A stretch of 6,826 nucleotides of DNA from NCBI GenBank assembly GCA_005885085.1, contig VAXY01000062.1:1-6826 (forward strand), read 5' to 3'. The translations under genes were made by a program, and so were the position numbers. Shown one piece after another: positions 1 to 5,280 of the stretch (its first letter is position 1; each line of letters opens with the position of its first letter). The DNA comes from Actinomycetota bacterium (lineage in GTDB: Bacteria > Actinomycetota > Thermoleophilia > Gaiellales > Gaiellaceae). The notes under the pieces are model-generated. The model worked only from the letters and a program-made list of their open reading frames with translations. It was not told where the DNA came from and searched no databases.

Positions 1-933
1 CGGCAGCTGATCGAGGAGACGGAGACGGACCTCGCCGAGCGGGAGCGGCGGCTGACGCTCCTGGAACAGCAGCTGCGCGACCGCCAGGCCGAGGTGGAAC
101 GCGCTGCGGCGGAGGGCGACCGGCTGCGCGAACGGACGCGCGAGCTCGACGTCCGTGCCAGCGAGCTGCGCGTGCTGGCGTCCGAGCTCGAGGAACGCGG
201 CGATTGGATCGCGACCGCAAGCGCAGCGCTCGAGGCACAGGAGCGGCGTGCCGAGGCGCTCGCGGCGCGGGAGACGGAGTTTCAGGGACGCGTGTCGGAG
301 ATGACCGAGCAGGAGCGGATGCAGGGAGCGGCCCTGCGCCAGCTCGACGCACGGGCGTCGGAGCTCGAGGCGCGCGCCGGCGAGCTCGAGGCGGAACGGC
401 GCCGGATCGCGGCGGCCGAGAAGCAGCTGACGCCGCGCGTCGCCGCCGCCGACGAGCGCGAGCGCTCGCTCGGAGAGCGGGAGCGGGAGGCGGACGAGGG
501 GGCCGCGCGCAACGTCGCCGGTGAGGAGCGGCTCGGCCGGCGGGCGGCGAAGCTCGCACAGAAGGAGACGGAGCTGGCTCGCAACCTGCGGGACGTGCGC
601 GAGCGGGAACAGCGCCTGACCGGGCTCGACACGCGCGCGCAGGCGCTCGAGCAGCGTGCGCTCGAGCTGGAGCGCACGGCCGCGGAGCTCAACGAGCGGG
701 GCGCCTGGCTGACGGAGGCGCTCGCACGGGTCGAGGCGCGCGAGGTCGACGTTGCCGACCGCGAACGGCACGCGGTCGCCGCCGAGTCGCGGCTCGCGCG
801 GCAGGAAGAGGAGCTCGAGCTGCGCGTCGCCGCGCTCGACGACCGCGACCGCCGCTTGGGCGAGCAGGAGGAGGCGCTCTCCGAACGGCGCGTGCGCCTG
901 CGCGAAGAAGAGCTGCGCCAGCACGCGGGGTAG
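1..933 (+). CDS. Long coiled-coil protein, C-terminal part (5' end outside window)
   Basis: The reading frame is open from the first base to a TAG at 931-933, giving 310 residues with no start codon that has to be used inside the window (a GTG at 94 is just an internal valine). The composition is almost entirely Glu, Arg, Ala and Leu, with Leu/Ala in heptad-like spacing throughout, no hydrophobic segment and no recognisable catalytic domain, so the visible part should be one long cytoplasmic coiled coil. There is an internal duplication: translated residues 52-81 (nt 154-243) resemble residues 219-248 (nt 655-744), both containing an ELxERGxW core about 167 residues apart. The protein ends in a short tail with no anchor or sorting motif. 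It converges on the acetyltransferase gene. The function is unknown; a scaffold, a polar organiser or an SMC-like arm are all possible, and the missing N-terminus would decide. I am sure it is coding, because the residue pattern is consistent, and unsure of its role. Confidence 0.8.
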   Translation, partial: RQLIEETETDLAERERRLTLLEQQLRDRQAEVERAAAEGDRLRERTRELDVRASELRVLASELEERGDWIATASAALEAQERRAEALAARETEFQGRVSEMTEQERMQGAALRQLDARASELEARAGELEAERRRIAAAEKQLTPRVAAADERERSLGEREREADEGAARNVAGEERLGRRAAKLAQKETELARNLRDVREREQRLTGLDTRAQALEQRALELERTAAELNERGAWLTEALARVEAREVDVADRERHAVAAESRLARQEEELELRVAALDDRDRRLGEQEEALSERRVRLREEELRQHAG

Positions 934-980
934 TGACAGGACCGGGGTCGCGCACGTAGTCCGGTTCGGATCCGAATGCT

Positions 981-1012
981 GGGGTCTGACCCCTGCGGGG
1001 TCAGACCCCTGC
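981..1012. repeat. Tandem near-palindromic 16-bp repeat forming a 13-bp hairpin (REP-like)
   Basis: Two adjacent 16-bp copies, GGGGTCTGACCCCTGC (981-996) and GGGGTCAGACCCCTGC (997-1012), differ at one position. Because each copy is nearly its own reverse complement, 981-993 and 997-1009 are also a perfect 13-bp inverted repeat with a 3-nt loop (TGC). Each arm can alternatively fold alone as GGGGT-CTG-ACCCC. It sits between two convergent genes and covers the last codons and the TGA stop of the acetyltransferase. There is no T-run on either side, so it is not a classical intrinsic terminator, although it could still act as a bidirectional transcription or mRNA-decay barrier. It looks like an interspersed extragenic palindrome of the kind mobilised by REP-associated Y1 transposases; that link is inferred, and no transposase is present here. 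Confidence 0.75.
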
Positions 1013-1510
1013 GGGTGCGATCCAGAAGGCCATCAGCACCGCGTCCACGTAGTCGTCGCCACGGCGGTAGTGCGCCTTGCGGTAGCCCTCTTGCACGAAG
1101 CCGAAATGCTCGTACAGCGCGATCGCCGCGGTGTTCCACGGGAAGACGTGCAGCTCGAGCTTGCGCACGCCGGCGGCATGCGCCCAGCGCACAGCCGCTT
1201 CGAGGAGCGCAGTGCCGATGCCGCGACGGCGATGCGACGCGGCGACCATCAGGCCGAGGTCGGCGACATGACGGCTGGCCGGATGCTGGTCACGGGCGAT
1301 CGAGAGGCGGCCGACGATGACGCCGTCGTCTTCCGCGACGAAGACCGCCGCGTTCGGGTAGCGCCGGATCGCTCGCAGGTAGCGGCGCTCGTCGACGACG
1401 TCGCGCCAGCCGTTGGTCGTCGCGAGCCATCCCTCCGGCTCGGCGCCGACGGCGTCGCCGAGCTCCTTGAGGCCCTGCGCGTCGGCCGGCTCCGCCCGGC
1501 GGACGATCAC
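1001..1510 (-). CDS. GNAT-family N-acetyltransferase (RimI-like)
   Basis: This 169-residue single-domain protein is predicted to transfer an acetyl group from acetyl-CoA to an amine; the acceptor cannot be told from sequence. The GNAT fold is clear: a beta strand before the CoA loop (DLGLMV, residues 84-89), the pyrophosphate-binding motif A RRRGIGTALL (about 94-103, R-x-x-G-x-G), then LELHVF and motif B with NTAAIALYEHFGF (126-138), where the conserved Asn and Tyr lie. There is no signal peptide or membrane segment, so it is cytoplasmic. The start is GTG at 1510-1508, overlapping the TGA of the upstream hydrolase gene as GTGA (1507-1510); no separate Shine-Dalgarno is visible, so translation is probably coupled. 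The last residues (APAGV) and the stop lie in the REP-like repeat, so the C-terminus may have been altered by that repeat. Its operon partner handles gamma-glutamyl-type or other amide compounds, so a small-molecule amine acceptor is as plausible as a protein one. Confidence 0.9.
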   Translation of the reverse strand: MIVRRAEPADAQGLKELGDAVGAEPEGWLATTNGWRDVVDERRYLRAIRRYPNAAVFVAEDDGVIVGRLSIARDQHPASRHVADLGLMVAASHRRRGIGTALLEAAVRWAHAAGVRKLELHVFPWNTAAIALYEHFGFVQEGYRKAHYRRGDDYVDAVLMAFWIAPAGV

Positions 1511-2979
1511 TCGACGACGACGCCCGCCCCGCCGCGGCGCGGATCCCCCGCAGCTGCGAGCCCGCTGTCCTGCAGCATGACCGCCGCCGCGCCGCCGAAG
1601 TAGAGGTTGCGGTTGCGCCAGCGGGTCACGTTCCAGCCCAGGCGCTCGAGCTTGTCGAGCTCGGCCGGATCGTGACCGCCCTCGCAGTGCAGGTCGTCGC
1701 CCTCGAGGTGGACGCGGGGGCGATCGATCGCGTCCTCGACGGGCAGGCCGTGCGCGACGACGTTGACGACGATCTGCATCACGGCGCCGCGAAGGCGGAG
1801 CGAGCCGGCGCTGCCGACGACGAGCTGGGGGCTGCCCTCGCGCAGGACGAGCGACGGGCTCATTCCCGACGACAGGCGTGCGCCGGGCCGCGGTTTCCGC
1901 GCGATGTCGAACTCGCCGATCATGTTGTTCATGTGGATGCCGGTTCCCGGCACGAGGATCCCGGAGCCGGCGCCGGTCGACGCGGTCAGCGCGACGGCGT
2001 TGCCCTGGCCGTCGATGACCGAGATGTGCGTCGTGCCGCGCGTGACGACGCCGGCTCCGCCCAGCTCGAGCGCGCGCAGGAGGCCGCGTCCCGCAGGAGC
2101 GTCCGCCTGCTCGCGCATCACTCGCGCGAGCGCGTCGATTGCCTCGGCGGTGCCGGGTTTGCCGACGCCGAACTCCTCCAGCAACGGCAATCCGTACGCG
2201 ATCAGTACACCGCCGCGCGACGGCGGCGGGTTGGAGAAGAACTCCTCGCCGCAGAAGCTCGTGCGCACGGGGCGGCGGCGAATGACACGATATTCGGCCA
2301 GGTCACGCTCGGTGAAGCAGCCGCCGCTCGCGCGAAGATGTTCGACGACGGCTGCGGCAAGCTCGCCTGTGTAGAGCTCGGCGGCGCCCTTGTCGGCGAG
2401 CAGCTCCAGCGTCTGCGCGAGGTCGTGCTGGACCAGCGTGTCGCCGGCGGCCAGCGCGGCGCCGTCCTGCTCGTACACCGCCCGCGACTCCGGCGTGTGG
2501 CGCAGGATCAGGTCGAGGATGCGGTGCAGGTACGCCTGCCCGTCGTTGAGCTCGACGCCGTTGCGTGCGAGCTCGACCGCGGGCTGGAAGAGGTCGCGCC
2601 ACGGCAGGCGTCCGAACGACTTGTGCGCTGTCTCCAGCCCAAGCGCTGAGCCGGGAATCGCACAGGACGCGGCGCCGATGTGGAAGCGTTGCGTCGAGCC
2701 GCCGCTGAAGTCGACGTCGACGTGGTCCATCAGCGAGACCTCGGAGTCGTCGCCGAGGCCCGGGATCGCGACGAAGAAGTCGAAGACGCGCGTGCTGCGG
2801 TCGCGCGCACGGTGGACGAGCATGAAGCCGCCTGCGCCGGGGCCGGTGAGCGGGCTCTCCGCCACCCACGACACGAGCGCGGCCGCGACGGCGGCGTCGA
2901 CCGCGTTGCCGCCCTCCTCCAGCGCCCGCGCGCCCGCCTGCGCGGTCAACGGATGGCCGCCTGCGACTGCCCCTCTCAT
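1507..2979 (-). CDS. Divergent gamma-glutamyltransferase-family Ntn-hydrolase
   Basis: The product is 490 residues from ATG 2979; a TTG at 2985 would add two. It belongs to the GGT family, proenzymes that cut themselves before a Thr, which then becomes the N-terminal nucleophile attacking amide bonds. Visible family marks are GGNAVDAAVAA near residue 23, GPGAGGFMLV near 46, the processing site G|TTHISVIDGQGNA with nucleophile Thr316, LSSGMSP (369-375) and the oxyanion GSAGS (389-393). By eye against E. coli GGT, several glutamyl-binding residues are changed: the Arg114 position (DFRE) is Phe69 (DFFV), Asn411 is Ser334, Gln430 is Met353 and Asp433 is Glu356, whereas the two Ser (462/463) are kept. 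The protein is shorter than the usual 530-580 residues, mostly because only some 35 residues separate the EAIDALARVM helix from the nucleophile. There is no signal peptide, so it is probably cytoplasmic, unlike periplasmic GGTs. It is first in an operon with the acetyltransferase. The family is certain; the substrate is not, and it may be an acylase or amidase rather than a glutathione enzyme. Confidence 0.9.
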   Translation of the reverse strand: MRGAVAGGHPLTAQAGARALEEGGNAVDAAVAAALVSWVAESPLTGPGAGGFMLVHRARDRSTRVFDFFVAIPGLGDDSEVSLMDHVDVDFSGGSTQRFHIGAASCAIPGSALGLETAHKSFGRLPWRDLFQPAVELARNGVELNDGQAYLHRILDLILRHTPESRAVYEQDGAALAAGDTLVQHDLAQTLELLADKGAAELYTGELAAAVVEHLRASGGCFTERDLAEYRVIRRRPVRTSFCGEEFFSNPPPSRGGVLIAYGLPLLEEFGVGKPGTAEAIDALARVMREQADAPAGRGLLRALELGGAGVVTRGTTHISVIDGQGNAVALTASTGAGSGILVPGTGIHMNNMIGEFDIARKPRPGARLSSGMSPSLVLREGSPQLVVGSAGSLRLRGAVMQIVVNVVAHGLPVEDAIDRPRVHLEGDDLHCEGGHDPAELDKLERLGWNVTRWRNRNLYFGGAAAVMLQDSGLAAAGDPRRGGAGVVVE

Positions 2980-2985
2980 GCGCAA

Positions 2986-3014
2986 AGGGTAGACGCTCGC
3001 CCGCGAACTCTTAA
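2986..3014 (-). promoter_or_regulatory. Probable leaderless promoter of the hydrolase-acetyltransferase operon
   Basis: Read on the minus strand, TTAAGA (3014-3009) and TACCCT (2991-2986) are separated by 17 bp. TACCCT fits the TANNNT -10 pattern, and only six bases lie between it and ATG 2979. Transcription would therefore begin at or next to the start codon, giving a leaderless mRNA, which is common in actinobacteria and explains the absence of a Shine-Dalgarno sequence. The -35 matches TTGACA at four of six positions. It overlaps the first CTTA half-site of the neighbouring operator, so a bound regulator could block it. Confidence 0.55.
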
Positions 3015-3047
3015 ACGTGGCTTAGGAAGTTCTTAGCGGCCTCTCAC
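3009..3047. promoter_or_regulatory. Array of 11-bp-phased CTTA half-sites (candidate OmpR/PhoB-family operator)
   Basis: TCTTAA (3009), GCTTAG (3020) and TCTTAG (3031) recur at exactly 11-bp intervals, followed at the same interval by a weaker TCTCAC (3042). One site per helical turn, all in the same direction, is how OmpR/PhoB winged-helix response regulators line up on DNA. The array lies between divergent operons, overlapping the -35 of the hydrolase promoter and ending 25 nt before the permease start. It could repress one operon and activate the other. The regulator is not encoded in this window. Confidence 0.5.
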
Positions 3048-3071
3048 CGGAGGCTGCTTCGCTTCAACTGC

Positions 3072-4475
3072 ATGTTCTACCTCCGTTACCTGCTCAGCGA
3101 GCTACGCCGCCGCCGCGGTCGAACGGTCCTCACAGCGCTCGGCCTCGGCGTCGGCGTTGGGCTGGTTGTCACAGCGAGCGCGCTGTCGAGCGGATTGAAC
3201 GACGCGCAGGCAAAGGTGCTGAAGCCGCTGACGGGAGTCGGCACGGACATGTCCGTCACGCGGTCGCTGCGACCGACGGGCCCTCCCGGTCCGGGTGGCC
3301 GTGTCACGCTGCCGAGTCTCGGCACACCCGGCTCGCAGTTCTCGCGCGACACGTTCGTCGCCGGACCACAGCAGACGTTCAAGGCGAGCCGCGTGCAGCA
3401 GGTCGCGACGCTCAAAGGTGTGAGTGCGGCGGCGGGCGGATTGACACTCAGATCGATCCACATCGAAGGCACGGTGCCGCAGCAGAGCACCCAGCCGCAG
3501 TTCGGGGCGGGGCCGTCGCGGAGCATCGACACGAACTCGCTCACCATCAGCGGCGTCGACCAGCGGTACCCGCAGCTCGGCCCGGTCACGTCGGGGCAGC
3601 TGTCGCGCGGCCGCTACTTCTCCGCGTCGAACACGAAGCGCGAGGCGATCTTGAACTACAGCTACGCGAGCCGACAGGGGATCAAGCTCGGCGGAACGAT
3701 CACGCTCAGCGGCAAGACGTACACGGTGATCGGCTTCGCCAAGACGCCGCTCGGCGGAGAGGCGTCGGACGTGTACATCAAGCTGGCACAGCTACAGGCG
3801 CTCTCCGGTCGCAAGGGCCTCGTCAACACGATTTACGTGCGTGCGACGAGCGCGTCGCAGGTCTCGCAGGTGGCCGCCGCGATCAAGTCGGGCTTCAAGG
3901 GCTCGTCGGTGACGACCGCGGGCGACCTCGCCAAGCAGATCTCCGGATCGCTCGTCGACGCCAAGAACCTGACCGACAAGCTCGGCACGGCGCTCGAGAT
4001 CGTAGGGCTCGTGGCGGCGTTCCTGATCGCCTCGCTGTTGACGCTGTCATCGGTGACAAAGCGCGTGCGCGAGCTCGGGACGCTGAAGGCGCTCGGCTGG
4101 CGGCAGGCGCTCGTCGTCCGGCAGGTGACGGGTGAGTCGCTCGCGCAGGGACTGCTCGGGGGGCTCGTCGGTGTCGCGCTGGGCGTCGGCGGCGCGTTCT
4201 TGATCACGGCGTTCTCGCCGACGCTGACGGCGACGGCCGCGCAGGCCGCGAATGCCCTCCCGCCGGGCGGGCCCGCCCGGTTCGCGTTCGGCGGCTTCGG
4301 ACAGGGCGCGACGCAGGCCGCGTCGACGACCGTTTCGCTCGGCGCACCCGTCAGCATCGGCCTGATCGTGCTCGCGGTCGCGCTGGCACTCGCCGGCGGG
4401 CTGCTCTCGGGCGCCGTCGGTACCCTGCGCGCGGCGCGGCTGCGTCCCGCCGAGGCGCTGAGGAGCGTCGAGTGA
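3072..4475 (+). CDS. ABC transporter permease, MacB/FtsX family
   Basis: This 467-residue integral membrane subunit pairs with the ATPase encoded immediately downstream. The topology is that of MacB/LolC-type permeases: a short basic N-terminus (ELRRRRGR), TM1 about residues 18-38, a large extracytoplasmic MacB-type domain about 41-300, TM2 about 305-326, a cytoplasmic coupling segment RVRELGTLKALGWR (331-344), TM3 about 358-380, a 45-residue Gly/Ala/Pro-rich outer loop, TM4 about 427-450, and the usual closing RAARLRPAEALRSVE. Such transporters usually work by mechanotransmission, extruding or extracting substrates (peptides, antibiotics, lipoproteins) rather than importing; the substrate here is unknown. 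No MacA-like adaptor or substrate gene is adjacent. ATG 3072 is the only sensible start: the sequence begins in the family's typical way, and no ATG, GTG or TTG lies in frame just upstream. There is no well-placed ribosome site; GGAGG at 3049 is 18 nt away. The phased CTTA array suggests control by a two-component system. Confidence 0.92.
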   Translation: MFYLRYLLSELRRRRGRTVLTALGLGVGVGLVVTASALSSGLNDAQAKVLKPLTGVGTDMSVTRSLRPTGPPGPGGRVTLPSLGTPGSQFSRDTFVAGPQQTFKASRVQQVATLKGVSAAAGGLTLRSIHIEGTVPQQSTQPQFGAGPSRSIDTNSLTISGVDQRYPQLGPVTSGQLSRGRYFSASNTKREAILNYSYASRQGIKLGGTITLSGKTYTVIGFAKTPLGGEASDVYIKLAQLQALSGRKGLVNTIYVRATSASQVSQVAAAIKSGFKGSSVTTAGDLAKQISGSLVDAKNLTDKLGTALEIVGLVAAFLIASLLTLSSVTKRVRELGTLKALGWRQALVVRQVTGESLAQGLLGGLVGVALGVGGAFLITAFSPTLTATAAQAANALPPGGPARFAFGGFGQGATQAASTTVSLGAPVSIGLIVLAVALALAGGLLSGAVGTLRAARLRPAEALRSVE

Positions 4476-5143
4476 TGTACGAGCTGCGCGCGGTCTCGAA
4501 GACGTACGGCAACGGAGCGGCACCGGTGCACGCCGTGCGGGACGTCGACCTGCACGTCGACGAGGGCGAGCTCGTCGCGATCGCGGGCCCGAGCGGATCG
4601 GGGAAGACAACGCTGCTGCAGCTGCTCGGCGCGCTCGACCGCGCGACGAGCGGCGACGTCATGTTCGAGGGTCGGGAGCTGAGCTCGCTGGGCGACGCGG
4701 CGCTGACTCAGCTTCGCCTCGAGACGATGGGCTTCGTCTTCCAGCAGTTCAACCTGATCCCAACGTTGACCGCAGCGCAGAACGTCGAGGCCGCCCTGGC
4801 GCCGGTCGGCCTCGACGTCGACGAGCGGCGCCGACGAACGGCGGCGGCGCTGCAGTCCGTCGGGCTCACGCACCGCAGCGACCATCTCCCCTCCCAGTTG
4901 TCCGGGGGCGAGCAGCAACGCGTGGCGATCGGGCGGGCGGTGGCGAATTCGCCGCGGGTGCTGCTGGCGGACGAGCCGACGGGCAACCTCGACTCGGAGA
5001 CGGGGCGCGAGATCGTGGAGCTGCTGGCCTCGTTCGCGCACGAGGGTGCGCAGACGGTCGTGATCGTGACGCACGATCTCGAGCTCGTCTCCCGCGCGCC
5101 ACGCATCGTGCGCATGCACGACGGCCGGATCAACGGGAACTGA
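4475..5143 (+). CDS. ABC transporter ATP-binding protein (MacB/LolD type)
   Basis: This cytoplasmic ATPase of 222 residues powers the permease encoded just upstream. All nucleotide-binding motifs are intact. Numbered from the GTG at 4472 (223 aa), they are Walker A GPSGSGKTT (39-47), the Q-loop in FVFQQFNLIP (Gln91), signature LSGGEQQR (143-150), Walker B VLLADEPTGNLD (163-174) and the switch His201 (VTHD). The FNLIPTLTAAQNVE segment and GNLDSETG are typical of the LolD/MacB/FtsE branch. The ATG at 4475 overlaps the permease stop as TGATG; GTG 4472 is an alternative one codon earlier. AGGAG at 4461-4465 serves either start, with spacings of 9 or 6 nt. The two genes are clearly one operon with coupled translation, and a hairpin terminator follows. 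Family and pairing are sure; the substrate is not. Confidence 0.95.
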   Translation: MYELRAVSKTYGNGAAPVHAVRDVDLHVDEGELVAIAGPSGSGKTTLLQLLGALDRATSGDVMFEGRELSSLGDAALTQLRLETMGFVFQQFNLIPTLTAAQNVEAALAPVGLDVDERRRRTAAALQSVGLTHRSDHLPSQLSGGEQQRVAIGRAVANSPRVLLADEPTGNLDSETGREIVELLASFAHEGAQTVVIVTHDLELVSRAPRIVRMHDGRINGN

Positions 5144-5147
5144 GAGG

Positions 5148-5177
5148 AGATCCGCGCCGGCCGCTCGGCGCGGATTT
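5148..5177 (+). terminator. Intrinsic-type terminator after the ABC operon
   Basis: ATCCGCGCC (5150-5158) pairs perfectly with GGCGCGGAT (5167-5175). The stem can be extended inward by G5159-C5166 and outward by a G-U and an A-U pair, leaving a 6-nt loop. It begins six bases after the ATPase stop codon and ends in only three T residues, so the U-tract is weak, as is common in GC-rich genomes. On the opposite strand no T-run follows the stem, so it should serve mainly the plus-strand operon. Confidence 0.65.
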
Positions 5178-5280
5178 CCGTGGGAGTGCCGCAGCTGGGG
5201 GGCCGTGCCTACCTGTCCGGTAGACGCGCGTATCGCGGCCGGCTGACGCCGTGCCCCCCGAAGTTCACTCCAACGAGGTA
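5178..5280. other. Intergenic tail between converging ABC operon and ftsZ
   Basis: This is about 100 nt of non-coding sequence after the terminator and downstream of the ftsZ stop. It contains a small inverted repeat, CTACC (5209-5213) and GGTAG (5219-5223), and a G-run and C-run (about 5197-5202 and 5254-5259) that could pair across a long loop. None is a convincing ftsZ terminator. I see no tRNA, small ORF with a ribosome site, or promoter here. Confidence 0.4.

Noticed and set aside
981..1012. CRISPR repeat or phage attachment site
   Set aside because: There are only two copies, adjacent with no spacer, and no cas, integrase or tRNA gene is nearby. A palindromic extragenic repeat fits better.
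282..1139. Long minus-strand open frame opposite the coiled-coil gene
   Set aside because: The product is a Ser/Arg low-complexity protein running into the acetyltransferase; this is what the reverse of Glu/Leu/Arg codons gives in GC-rich DNA. The plus-strand heptads are the real signal.
1672..2649. Plus-strand open frame opposite the hydrolase
   Set aside because: It has no recognisable domain, and the opposite strand holds a complete GGT-family protein with its catalytic motifs.
3049..3053. GGAGG as the permease ribosome binding site
   Set aside because: It is 18 nt from ATG 3072, too far for normal initiation, and no in-frame alternative start lies nearer. It may be partly paired with GCCTC at 3039-3043.
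3833..5119. Long minus-strand open frame spanning the permease and ATPase
   Set aside because: It crosses two well-supported genes, has no motif, and is another antisense shadow.
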